Source of the DNA: WTGA01 sp965214055
GTDB taxonomy: Bacteria > Pseudomonadota > Gammaproteobacteria > Arenicellales > Poriferihabitantaceae
DNA: 64,000 nt
Direction of reading: 5' to 3'
Assembly: GCA_965214055.1 (NCBI GenBank)
Contig: OZ243931.1
Coordinates: 1,178,001-1,242,000 of the forward strand
Of the stretch, positions 52,990 through 60,888 are shown piece by piece. The notes below the pieces were generated by a model, which searched no databases, was not told where the DNA came from, and saw only the letters and a list, made by a program, of their open reading frames with translations. The translations under genes were made by a program, and so were the position numbers. The first letter of the stretch is position 1, and every line of letters begins with the position of its first letter.

Positions 52990-53637
52990 CTACTTCAGGT
53001 CGAAAACACCAATTTTGCGGTTGGCCACCGGCTGCCAGCGGCCATCGGATACGGGGTAAGGCTGTGAACAGATGATCCGGGTATTCCCGGACCTCGACGC
53101 ATGAAGCTGAAAGTAATCCGGGTCTTCATTGAAGTGGCAGCAGTAATGAACCTGTTCCCTGTTTGCGAGAATAAAATTGAGGGCCCGGATGTGGCGCGTC
53201 CGTTTGCGGATCACCGCCACACTTTTGGTGATGGCCTCAGCGCGATTACCCCGGTCAAACCGTTTCAGGGTATTGAATACCTTTTCTGCACCAATGCGGC
53301 CCTCCGCCTTGATCCGGACACCGCGCAATTCACCGTTAAACAGAAAAACCGCCTCCCCGTCATAAAAGGGCATATTGTTTTCCACGGCGATGCCTTCATT
53401 TTTGAAAGCACTGCGGGCATGGGCCATAAACAGCCGGCTCGGCGGAAAGGTTCTGCGGTCCTCCCAAATGGGCTGGATGTTGTGGTGGAGCCGCCACTGG
53501 TCGTTGTCATCAAGCCATGCACATCCCCATCCATGTCCCTGGTATTCCCGGCTGTTTTTTGAGAGCGCCTTGAAGTGGTCGAGATGGGGCAGTGGATTGA
53601 TTCCATCCGGGTTTTCAACCAAAAGAAGTCGGCACAT
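52990..53637 (-). CDS. Stand-alone class II glutamine amidotransferase/amidohydrolase in the LysW operon
   Basis: A 215-residue N-terminal-nucleophile hydrolase. Met1 is followed by Cys2, which after Met removal is the nucleophile of this class. Other visible sites are GHGWGCAW (35-42), HAR at 73-75, ENNMPF (86-91), and the oxyanion pair N101-G102 in FLFNGEL, ending with ICSQPYPV and VANRKIGVFD. No synthetase domain is attached, as in EgtC or YafJ. EgtC cleaves a gamma-glutamyl amide, so a gamma-glutamyl amidohydrolase acting on the carrier LysW is plausible. The gene is between lysY (18 bp) and lysZ (7 bp). Assignment to the class is firm; the LysW role is inference. Confidence 0.88.
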   Translation of the reverse strand: MCRLLLVENPDGINPLPHLDHFKALSKNSREYQGHGWGCAWLDDNDQWRLHHNIQPIWEDRRTFPPSRLFMAHARSAFKNEGIAVENNMPFYDGEAVFLFNGELRGVRIKAEGRIGAEKVFNTLKRFDRGNRAEAITKSVAVIRKRTRHIRALNFILANREQVHYCCHFNEDPDYFQLHASRSGNTRIICSQPYPVSDGRWQPVANRKIGVFDLK

Positions 53638-53655
53638 GGGGTTCGTATGAAGGCG

Positions 53656-54717
53656 TCAGATCGGGTGTAACCCAGGGAATCCCAAAGCCGTGTTTTCCTC
53701 AAAACCGTGCATGATGTTAAATGCCTGGACAGCCTGCCCCGACGCACCCTTCATTAAATTGTCGATTGCACTGATGACCACCAGACGATCATGATGCGGG
53801 TCGATTTCAAAGCCGATGTCGCAGTAATTGGTGCCGCTGAGCAGCTTGGGTTCAGGATACCGGAACAGGCCGGTTTTTTCCTTGACAATCCGGACAAAGG
53901 GTTCCATGGAGTACTCATCCCGATAGATTTTCCAGACATCCTTTTCGGTGAGGGGCTGGTTGAGAAAAACATGACAGGTTGCCAGAATTCCGCGTACCAT
54001 CTCAATCGAGGTCGCCGAAAACAGAATTTTGGAATCCTTGCCGAGTTCCTGAAGCATTTCGGCGACATGGCGGTGCCCGGTGGGCTTGTAGGACCGCACC
54101 GCCCCGCTTCGTTCAGGGTGATGGCTGGCATCCGAGGCGCTGTTGCCGCCTTCGCTCGATCCGGCCTTGACTTCAATGACGGACTGGTCGGCCAGGCCGC
54201 GCTTGAAAATGGGTCCCAGGGCAAGCAGGGTTGCCGTGGCATTGCACCCTGCGCCGGTGACGTACTGTGCGTGGCGGATTGCGGACCGGTTGATTTCGGG
54301 AATCCCGTAAACGAATTCCTTCAAAACCGCTGGCTGGAGGTGGGGGTGGCCGTACCATTTTTCATAGGCTTCGGCATCATTCAGCCGGAAATCGGCGCTC
54401 AGGTCGATGATTCGGGGGGCGAGGGTTTTGAAATAATCGAACCGCTTCATGGCCTGCCCATGTGGAAGGCTGAGGAACAGGACATCACACTCACACAGGT
54501 CTGAAACCCGGCAAAACCGCAGGGAGGTCACTTTGCGCAGGTTTGGGTGGACCCGACCCACAAGCTTGCCGGAAAACCGTTCCGAGGTCACCTGGTGGAT
54601 GTCGACATGGGGGTGGTCCAGGAGGAGGCGGATGAGCTCTCCTCCACCGTACCCGCTGCCGCCGACGATTGACACACGAAGCTTTCGGGGGGGTGCCGAC
54701 CCCGGCGAGTGCTTCAC
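53656..54717 (-). CDS. lysY: LysY/ArgC-type reductase of the LysW pathway
   Basis: NADPH-dependent reductase that would convert the LysW-bound acyl phosphate to the semialdehyde; 353 residues. Features: RVSIVGGSGYGGGELIRLLLDHP, LSLPHGQAM, IIDLSADFRL, VYGIPEINRSAIRHAQYVTGAGCNATATLLALGPI with the catalytic Cys in AGCNAT, and SSEGGNSASDASHHPERSGAVRSYKPTGHRHVAEM. The AGCNATATLLAL form is close to Thermus LysY. Start is GTG 54717, directly after the lysX stop (10 bp); an upstream frame to 54798 lies within lysX and is rejected. Confidence 0.91.
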   Translation of the reverse strand: MKHSPGSAPPRKLRVSIVGGSGYGGGELIRLLLDHPHVDIHQVTSERFSGKLVGRVHPNLRKVTSLRFCRVSDLCECDVLFLSLPHGQAMKRFDYFKTLAPRIIDLSADFRLNDAEAYEKWYGHPHLQPAVLKEFVYGIPEINRSAIRHAQYVTGAGCNATATLLALGPIFKRGLADQSVIEVKAGSSEGGNSASDASHHPERSGAVRSYKPTGHRHVAEMLQELGKDSKILFSATSIEMVRGILATCHVFLNQPLTEKDVWKIYRDEYSMEPFVRIVKEKTGLFRYPEPKLLSGTNYCDIGFEIDPHHDRLVVISAIDNLMKGASGQAVQAFNIMHGFEENTALGFPGLHPI

Positions 54718-54727
54718 CCCCGGCAGA

Positions 54728-55585
54728 CTAGTCACGGGTGGCCCGGGAGAGGATGTAATCCACCACCCTGCCGGGGATGTTGACCCCGGTCGTGTCAATA
54801 CTGTTTCTGAATTCCATGGTGTAGTTGACCTCGTTCACCAACAGGCCGTCTCCGGATTCGAACAAATCCACCGCCAGCAGTCCGCCGCCAACGGCCCGGG
54901 CGGCTTTGGCACAGATCTCAGCGAGGTCATGGTCCACCGGACAGTTCGTTGCGGTGGCCCCTCGCGCGGTATTGGTAATCCAGTGGTCAGAACGCCGGTA
55001 AATGGCGGCAATGCACTGGTCATCCACCACGAATGCACGGATATCGCGGCCTTTTTTGGCGATGTACTTTTGTATAAAAAATATGGAATGGTGATAGCTG
55101 CCGAGAACCGTCTTGTGCTCAAGAATGGTTTCCGCGGCGTCCCGGTCATTGATTTTTGACAACAGCCGGCCCCAGGATCCCACCGCCGGCTTGAGCACGA
55201 CCGGATACCCCAGGTTTTCAATGGCCTCAAGAGCAGATTCCTGGGTAAACGCAATTCTCAACTCAGGCTGCGGGACCTGGTGGTCCTTGAGCGCCACCGC
55301 CGTCAGGATCTTGTCTCCGCAGGTATGGGAGACCTGGTAACTGTTTACACAGGGGATACCCAGGCTCTGGTACAGACGCAATGCATGCAGGGCCCGGGAG
55401 TGGTTGATGCTGCGTTCAATGATCACGTCCAGACTGCCGGGGGTCTCTTGGTCCAAATGAAAGATGAGCCGCCTGTCATCCAGCATGACAAGGGATACAT
55501 TTCGGCGTTTGTTGAACTCGCTGATCAGCAGCTTTTCTTCCTTGCGGATTAAAGAGTGAAGAAAACCGACTTTTACTGGCCCCAA
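54728..55585 (-). CDS. lysX: LysX/ArgX-type ATP-grasp ligase loading LysW
   Basis: RimK-like ATP-grasp ligase of 285 residues that attaches the amino group of aminoadipate or glutamate to the C-terminus of LysW. Strong LysX pattern: FLHSLIRKEEKLLISEFNKR, DVIIERSINHSRAL, VVLKPAVGSWGRLLSKINDRDAAE, FIQKYIAKKGRDIRAFVVDDQCIAAIYRRSDHWITNTARG, and VAVDLFESGDGLLVNEVNYTMEFRNSIDTTGVNIPG. It resembles Thermus LysX throughout. The start is TTG 55585, inside lysW, with GAGGAGG about 8 nt upstream; the frame open to 55657 has no ATG fitting the family. Overlap with lysW is 13 bp. Confidence 0.93.
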   Translation of the reverse strand: MGPVKVGFLHSLIRKEEKLLISEFNKRRNVSLVMLDDRRLIFHLDQETPGSLDVIIERSINHSRALHALRLYQSLGIPCVNSYQVSHTCGDKILTAVALKDHQVPQPELRIAFTQESALEAIENLGYPVVLKPAVGSWGRLLSKINDRDAAETILEHKTVLGSYHHSIFFIQKYIAKKGRDIRAFVVDDQCIAAIYRRSDHWITNTARGATATNCPVDHDLAEICAKAARAVGGGLLAVDLFESGDGLLVNEVNYTMEFRNSIDTTGVNIPGRVVDYILSRATRD

Positions 55586-55737
55586 TCTTCTTCCTCCTCG
55601 GGGGCCTCGGCCAGTGTTGCGGGATCCGTGGAAATAACTTCCAGTTCGCAGCCACAATCGTCACACTCCAGCAATTCACCTTGGATGGTATCATCAGCCA
55701 GCCCAAGGCCGGCACCGCATACAGGGCATTCGGTCAT
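55573..55737 (-). CDS. lysW: LysW-type amino-group carrier protein ending in Gln
   Basis: A 54-residue acidic zinc-ribbon carrier, the same length as Thermus LysW. Cysteines are at 4, 7, 25 and 28 (CPVC...CDDC), then a conserved acidic tail ending EEEEDWGQ. In known LysW proteins the last residue is Glu, whose gamma-carboxylate is loaded; here the codon before the TAA (55573-55575) is CAG, so the end is Gln. ATG 55737 has GAGGG at 8 nt; the frame extends 12 codons further to an ATG at 55773, but that start has no ribosome site and gives an unusual leader. First gene of the six-gene operon. Confidence 0.92.
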   Translation of the reverse strand: MTECPVCGAGLGLADDTIQGELLECDDCGCELEVISTDPATLAEAPEEEEDWGQ

Positions 55738-55791
55738 GATTTTTCCCTCATAATATTTCTCGTTATGGCCCATGGGCCGACAGAAATCCGG

Positions 55792-55819
55792 ATTGTACGT
55801 CAGTAATACGGTTTGACAA
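55792..55819 (-). promoter_or_regulatory. Probable sigma-70 promoter of the lysW operon
   Basis: On the minus strand, TTGTCA (-35, 55814-55819) and TACAAT (-10, 55792-55797) are separated by 16 bp, upstream of lysW and divergent from pckA. Predicted transcription begins near 55784, which would include the lysW ribosome site but leave the ATG at 55773 almost without leader. Confidence 0.55.
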
Positions 55820-55856
55820 GCCCTTGCGTAAAACTCAAACTATCCGGTTTGGCTAT

Positions 55857-55862
55857 TATAAT
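55857..55862 (+). promoter_or_regulatory. Likely -10 element of pckA
   Basis: A perfect TATAAT lies 50 bp before the ATG chosen for pckA. A TTG that could start pckA earlier (55862) overlaps this element, supporting the downstream start. No strong -35 partner is visible. Confidence 0.5.
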
Positions 55863-55912
55863 TGCCGGAACAAAACAATTTGAATTTTTTATTCAACAGA
55901 GTCAATGACAAA

Positions 55913-57514
55913 ATGATGCATCAGATTGATCTGGAAAGATATGGCATAACAGGCACCCGGGAAATCGTCTACAACCCGTCCTACGAGTTGCTTTTCGAGG
56001 AAGAGACCCGGGAAGGCCTGACGGGTTATGAGAAAGGCAGGCTGACCCAAAGCGGCGCAATTGCCGTGGATACCGGAGTGTTTACCGGCCGGTCCCCGGA
56101 TGACAAGTATATTGTCAGAGACGACATCACCAGGGAGACCTTCTGGTGGGCGGACCAGGGCCAGAACGACAACAAGCCCTTGTCGGCGGAAAACTGGGAC
56201 GGGTTAAAAAACATTGTAACCGGCCAGCTGTCCAATAAAAGGCTGTACGTTGTGGATGGGTATTGCGGGGCAAACGCCAACAGTCGATTGAGTGTCCGGT
56301 TTATTGTTGAAGTAGCGTGGCAGGCACACTTCGTGAAAAACATGTTTATTCGTCCCGGGGAAGAAGAGATGGAGGGATTTGAGCCGGATTTTATTGTCCT
56401 GAACGGCGCGAAATCAACCAATGCCCGGTGGAGGGAAATGGGCATGAATTCCGAAAACTTCGTTGCCTTCAACCTGACCCAGAAAATGCAATTGATCGGT
56501 GGCACATGGTATGGGGGGGAGATGAAGAAGGGCCTGTTTTCAATGATGAATTATCTCCTCCCCCTTCGCGGCATGGCGGCCATGCATTGTTCGGCCAACG
56601 TCTCGGACAACGGTGAGACAGCCATATTTTTCGGCCTGTCCGGCACCGGAAAAACGACCTTGTCAACCGACCCCAAACGCAGGTTGATCGGTGACGACGA
56701 ACATGGATGGGATGAAGAAGGCGTATTTAATTTTGAGGGGGGGTGCTATGCCAAGACAATCGGGCTGAATGAGTGTTCCGAACCCGACATCTATCATGCC
56801 ATCCGGCGGGATGCATTGCTGGAAAACGTGGTGGTTGATGACCATGGCACCATCGATTTCAAAGACGACTCAAAAACCCAGAACGCCCGGGTTTCCTACC
56901 CCATCTACCACATTGACAATATTGTAAAGCCGGTTTCCAGGGGGGGCCATGCAAACAAGGTGATATTTCTTTCTGCTGATGCATTCGGGGTCCTGCCCCC
57001 GGTATCCAGATTGACAGAAGCCCAGGCAAAATATCATTTTCTGTCTGGATTCACCGCAAAGCTTGCCGGGACGGAAAGGGGGGTGGACGAGCCGACACCA
57101 ACCTTTTCCGCCTGCTTTGGTGCGGCATTTCTCAGTCTGCATCCGATACGGTATGCCCAGGAACTCGCGAAGAAGATGCGGGTTGCCGGGGCACAGGCGT
57201 ATCTGGTTAACACCGGCTGGAATGGAAGCGAAAACCGCATTTCGATCCAGGATACCAGGGCGATTATCGATGCCATCCTGAACGGCGAGATCGAAAATTC
57301 CGCATTTAAAACCATTCCCTATTTCAATCTTGAGGTCCCGAAAACCCTGCGGGGAGTGGACACGGACATTCTGGACCCCCGGGATACCTATCAAAATCCG
57401 GAGGCATGGGACGAAAAGGCCAGGAAACTGGCTAGGCTGTTTATGGACAACTTTCGCAAATATGAGGATATGGAAGAGGGCCGGGTACTGGTTTCAGCTG
57501 GCCCTTCGCTGTAG
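55913..57514 (+). CDS. pckA: ATP-dependent phosphoenolpyruvate carboxykinase
   Basis: Converts oxaloacetate to PEP with ATP in gluconeogenesis; about 533 residues from the ATG at 55913. E. coli-type pattern: LERYGITGTREIVYNPSYELLFEEE, GAIAVDTGVFTGRSPDDKYIVRDD, ATP-binding GLSGTGKTTLS, DDEHGWDEEGVFNFEGGCYAKTI and RISIQDTRAIIDAIL. A longer TTG-started form (55862) would overlap the -10 box and is rejected. It stands where mnmG is normally found upstream of rsmG. Confidence 0.95.
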   Translation: MMHQIDLERYGITGTREIVYNPSYELLFEEETREGLTGYEKGRLTQSGAIAVDTGVFTGRSPDDKYIVRDDITRETFWWADQGQNDNKPLSAENWDGLKNIVTGQLSNKRLYVVDGYCGANANSRLSVRFIVEVAWQAHFVKNMFIRPGEEEMEGFEPDFIVLNGAKSTNARWREMGMNSENFVAFNLTQKMQLIGGTWYGGEMKKGLFSMMNYLLPLRGMAAMHCSANVSDNGETAIFFGLSGTGKTTLSTDPKRRLIGDDEHGWDEEGVFNFEGGCYAKTIGLNECSEPDIYHAIRRDALLENVVVDDHGTIDFKDDSKTQNARVSYPIYHIDNIVKPVSRGGHANKVIFLSADAFGVLPPVSRLTEAQAKYHFLSGFTAKLAGTERGVDEPTPTFSACFGAAFLSLHPIRYAQELAKKMRVAGAQAYLVNTGWNGSENRISIQDTRAIIDAILNGEIENSAFKTIPYFNLEVPKTLRGVDTDILDPRDTYQNPEAWDEKARKLARLFMDNFRKYEDMEEGRVLVSAGPSL

Positions 57515-57657
57515 TTTGGCCGGGGATGGCAAAAGACCTCCCCGGGTGGACCCGCTTTCCCTGCCGGACGGGGATATCGGTCTGGTGCGGCGGGGACAGG
57601 TTTTAATTTGCTATACTGCACACAAGAACCCCCGAGGCAGTGTGGCAGTGAAACCGA

Positions 57658-58284
57658 ATGCAATTTGACGAAGAAAAACTGGACAGGGGATGTTCGGCCC
57701 TGGGCCTGGCACTGTGTGAGGTCCAGATACAGCAATTCCGGCACTATTCAGGGCTGCTTGCCAAATGGAGCCAGCGGCTGAATCTCACCACGGTCCGGGC
57801 ACAGGACGACATTATCGTCCAGCACCTGCTGGATTCTCTTTCGATACACGGGTTTGTTTCCGGGGGGACGGTGATGGACATTGGGTCCGGTGCCGGATTT
57901 CCCGGGTTGCCACTTGCCATGGCCCGGCCGGAGCTGAAGGTGACCTTGCTCGACAGCCGGAGCCGACGCATTGAATTTCTCCGGCATGTGGTCATCAATA
58001 CAGGGGTCCGGAATGTGGCCCTGGCGAATTGCCGGGTTGAACGTTACCGGTCCGTGGACAAATTTGATACGCTTACTGTCCGGGCCGTTTCATCATTGGA
58101 CAGGCTGTTGAAATTGAGCAAAACCCACCTTTTGCCCGGCACCCGGCTGATTTCTCTCAAAGGCAAATTGCCCCGGGCAGAGGTGGACCGGCTACCCGAA
58201 ACCCTGCGTGAACGGACCAAAATCCATGCCGTGTCGGTTCCTTTTTTGAAAGCGGAACGAAATTTGATTGTTGTTGACTTCTGA
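57658..58284 (+). CDS. rsmG: RsmG (GidB), 16S rRNA m7G527 methyltransferase
   Basis: SAM-dependent methyltransferase of 208 residues that modifies G527 in 16S rRNA. Features: YSGLLAKWSQRLNLTTVRAQDDIIVQHLLDSL, the SAM motif VMDIGSGAGFPGLPLAMARPELKVTLLDSRSRRIEFLR and TVRAVSSLDRLLKLS. ATG 57658. It is the first gene of the rsmG-parA-parB run, ending 3 bp before parA. The usual upstream gene mnmG is absent here. Confidence 0.95.
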   Translation: MQFDEEKLDRGCSALGLALCEVQIQQFRHYSGLLAKWSQRLNLTTVRAQDDIIVQHLLDSLSIHGFVSGGTVMDIGSGAGFPGLPLAMARPELKVTLLDSRSRRIEFLRHVVINTGVRNVALANCRVERYRSVDKFDTLTVRAVSSLDRLLKLSKTHLLPGTRLISLKGKLPRAEVDRLPETLRERTKIHAVSVPFLKAERNLIVVDF

Positions 58285-58287
58285 ACC

Positions 58288-59052
58288 ATGACGCGAATCA
58301 TCGCCATTACCAACCAGAAAGGCGGAGTGGGAAAAACCACGACGGCCATCAATCTGGTGTCTGCACTGGCGCATGCCGGGTACCGCGGCCTGTTGGTCGA
58401 CATGGACCCACAGGGGAATGCCACGGTGGGCTGTGGGGCTGCCATCGGGGAGACGCAGGCCAGCATTTATGAAGTATTGATTGGGGAAGCCGAACTGGCC
58501 GATACGGTCATCCGTACACAGGGGGGCTTCCGTCTGTTGCCTTCCCATCCGGACCTTTCCGGTGCCCAGGTAGAGCTGAATGTGCTGGACCGCAGGGAGC
58601 ACCGCCTGGGGGCCGCCCTGGCTGCAGTCATCCACGAATATGATCATGTGCTGATTGATTGTCCGCCGGTGCTGAACATCCTGACGGTAAACGCGCTGAC
58701 AGCGGCCAGGGAAGTATTGATACCGGTGCAGTGCGAGTATCTCGCCCTGGAAGGTCTGGCGAGCCTGATGAAAACCATCCACCTGGTAAAGGAAGGGCTG
58801 AACCCGGAACTGGAAATCGTCGGGTTGGTGCGGACCATGTTCGACGGACGGAACACTCTGGCCAAGGAGGTGTCGGAGCAGCTGATGGAACATTTTCCGG
58901 ACAAGCTGTTCCGCACCGTTGTGCCCAGAAATATTCGACTCGCGGAAGCCCCGGGGTATGGAATGCCCGTGCTGGACTACGACCGGCGTTGTGCGGGGTC
59001 CCAGGCGTACTTGGCACTGATGAGCGAATTGTTGCGACGAAGACCAAAATGA
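58288..59052 (+). CDS. parA: ParA (Soj), chromosome partitioning ATPase
   Basis: Walker-type ATPase of the ParABS system, 254 residues. The deviant Walker A motif is TNQKGGVGKTTTAINLVSAL, followed by GLLVDMDPQGNATVGCG, and the HVLIDCPPVLNILTVNAL Walker B. ATP-bound ParA forms gradients that pull ParB-parS complexes. It starts 3 bp after rsmG and ends 18 bp before parB. Confidence 0.96.
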   Translation: MTRIIAITNQKGGVGKTTTAINLVSALAHAGYRGLLVDMDPQGNATVGCGAAIGETQASIYEVLIGEAELADTVIRTQGGFRLLPSHPDLSGAQVELNVLDRREHRLGAALAAVIHEYDHVLIDCPPVLNILTVNALTAAREVLIPVQCEYLALEGLASLMKTIHLVKEGLNPELEIVGLVRTMFDGRNTLAKEVSEQLMEHFPDKLFRTVVPRNIRLAEAPGYGMPVLDYDRRCAGSQAYLALMSELLRRRPK

Positions 59053-59070
59053 CGAGAGGGAGGGTGTGAA

Positions 59071-59994
59071 ATGACCAAGAAGAAACCCCGGTTGGGAAGG
59101 GGGCTCGGGGCCCTGCTGGGGGAGGTAAGAGCTACCACCCGGGACAATCCGGCAACGGTTGCACCCGGAAAACCCGGGACCTCTGTGCCCGGAGGCGAGG
59201 AGGCCGGACAGGGTAAAACCGGATTTCACGAGATCCCGATAGAGTGGCTGCAAAGAGGGAAATACCAGCCCCGGGCCCGGATAGACAAGGAGGCTCTCAA
59301 TGAACTTGCGGAATCCATTCGTTCCCAGGGTGTCATACAGCCCCTGCTGGTGCGGCCGACGGGAGTGAATCGCTTTGAAATCATTGCCGGCGAGCGCAGG
59401 TGGCGAGGTGCGCAGCTTGCGGGGCTGACAACGGTTCCGTCGGTTGTCCGGGAAATTCCGGATCACACGGCGGCAGCTGTCGGGCTGATTGAAAACATGC
59501 AGCGTGAAGACTTGAATGCCATGGAGGCAGCCCGGGGGTATCAACGGTTGCTGGATGAGTTTGGTCTCACCCACCAGGAGGTTTCCGAGGCCGTCGGATA
59601 TTCGAGAACGGCGGTGAGCAATTTGTTGCGGCTGCTTTCCCTCCACCCCGCGGTGCAGAAAATGGTGGAAAGCGGTGAAATTGATATGGGACATGCCCGG
59701 GCGCTGCTGGGATTGCCGGAAGACCTGCAGCCTGAAGTCGCGTTGAAAATTCATGGGAAAGGGCTTTCCGTAAGACAGGCGGAACGCCTGGTCAAGGCAT
59801 TGGGCCGAAAGAAACCGGGTGGACAAACCAGCCCCGGTGACCAGGACAATGCGGACATTGTCCTGCTTGAGGATGACCTGTCCAAAAAGATCGGTGCAAA
59901 AGTGAAAATCGAGCACGGCAATAAAAAGGGCAGGCTGATTATTCATTATCACACCCTGGACGAGCTCGATGGTATTCTGGAGAGAATCAAGTAG
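59071..59994 (+). CDS. parB: ParB (Spo0J), centromere-binding CTPase
   Basis: 307-residue ParB that binds parS and spreads by CTP hydrolysis. N-terminal RLGRGLGALLGEV box, then IPIEWLQRGKYQPRARIDKEALNELAESIRSQGVIQPLLVRPTG, the CTP-binding arginine motif IIAGERRWRGAQLAGL and HTH EVSEAVGYSRTAVSNLLRLLSL. The C-terminal dimer domain is present (VLLEDDLSKKIGAKVKIEH). GAGGGAGGG lies upstream of the ATG. The parS sites near dnaN are the expected targets. Confidence 0.96.
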   Translation: MTKKKPRLGRGLGALLGEVRATTRDNPATVAPGKPGTSVPGGEEAGQGKTGFHEIPIEWLQRGKYQPRARIDKEALNELAESIRSQGVIQPLLVRPTGVNRFEIIAGERRWRGAQLAGLTTVPSVVREIPDHTAAAVGLIENMQREDLNAMEAARGYQRLLDEFGLTHQEVSEAVGYSRTAVSNLLRLLSLHPAVQKMVESGEIDMGHARALLGLPEDLQPEVALKIHGKGLSVRQAERLVKALGRKKPGGQTSPGDQDNADIVLLEDDLSKKIGAKVKIEHGNKKGRLIIHYHTLDELDGILERIK

Positions 59995-60085
59995 GAAGCC
60001 CGGACCCTGGACACTGTACGCAACCCGAACCCAATTGTGTGAACAATCAGGGTAATATCCGGGAAACAGAAAAACGGAAAAAATC

Positions 60086-60613
60086 ATGTCTCTTAAAACC
60101 CGCAGACCCGTACCGGATCTGGCCGTGGCGACCCTTGGGGGGTCGCGGTGGGACCTTGCCGAACAACGGCCGGAAAACTTTTCCTTGGTGGTTTTTTATC
60201 GGGGAGTGCATTGCCCGAAATGCAGGACATCCCTCGCGGACCTGAACCGGAGAGAAGCCGATTTTGCCGAGATCGGCGTTTCGGTCATCGTGGTCAGCTG
60301 TGACGATGAGGACCGGGCCATGGCCGCCAAAAATGACTGGGGACTGGATAACCTGAATATCGGGTATGGCCTGACCATTGACAAGGCCCGGGAATGGGGT
60401 CTGTACATCTCCACCAGCAACGGGGTGACGTCCATAGGGAAAGAAGAACCGGTTTTGTTTTGTGAACCGGGGTTGTTTGTCATACAGCCGGGAGGGAACC
60501 TGTATATGACGGCGGTTCAGAGCATGCCGTTTGCACGGGCGCATTTTGAGGAGGTCCTGCAAGGAGTCCGGTTTGTGATTGAGACGGGATATCCAGCCCG
60601 GGGCGAAGCCTAG
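60086..60613 (+). CDS. AhpC/TSA-family peroxiredoxin-like protein
   Basis: A 175-residue thioredoxin-fold protein with VVFYRGVHCPKCRTSLADL. The CPKC motif resembles the CxxC-type peroxiredoxins or thiol oxidoreductases. It then shows VIVVSCDDEDRAMAAKNDWGLDNLNIGYGL and ends with FVIETGYPARG. No signal peptide is visible. Its position between parB and the ATP synthase genes is unusual; perhaps a recent insertion. Reductase or peroxidase activity is inferred. Confidence 0.83.
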   Translation: MSLKTRRPVPDLAVATLGGSRWDLAEQRPENFSLVVFYRGVHCPKCRTSLADLNRREADFAEIGVSVIVVSCDDEDRAMAAKNDWGLDNLNIGYGLTIDKAREWGLYISTSNGVTSIGKEEPVLFCEPGLFVIQPGGNLYMTAVQSMPFARAHFEEVLQGVRFVIETGYPARGEA

Positions 60614-60888
60614 TAAAGAGGCGGCACCCTGTTCGTATTGGCCAACCATTTCGTCTTTGGCAAAGGGAGATCATGATTCCCGCCCCCACACACCGGAAGC
60701 CGGCCAGTCTGAACGAGCGGCGGGCAAGACAACCCGGACTTCCACCTTGTTAAAAAAGCACCCGGGTCCCCGGACAGGCTCTTTGGGCAGGAAGCCGCCT
60801 TTCAATGTTCAGGCCGGAACAGACAAAGTGGAGAATATAATGCCCTCCCGCTCTTGGCGGAAAGCCGGATAATTCGCTACAATCAGCG

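Noticed and set aside
55738..55773. Upstream ATG (55773) for lysW
   Set aside because: No ribosome site, very close to the predicted transcription start, and gives 12 residues not found in the family; the ATG at 55737 has GAGGG and gives the usual 54 residues.
55862..55912. TTG start extending pckA by 17 codons
   Set aside because: It overlaps the TATAAT box, so it would lie upstream of the transcript start.
57520..57545. GC-rich inverted repeat after pckA
   Set aside because: No T tract follows; not convincing as an intrinsic terminator.
58192..60087. 631-residue open frame on the minus strand across rsmG, parA and parB
   Set aside because: It is antisense to three certain genes and has no family-like content; GC-rich codon bias produces such frames.
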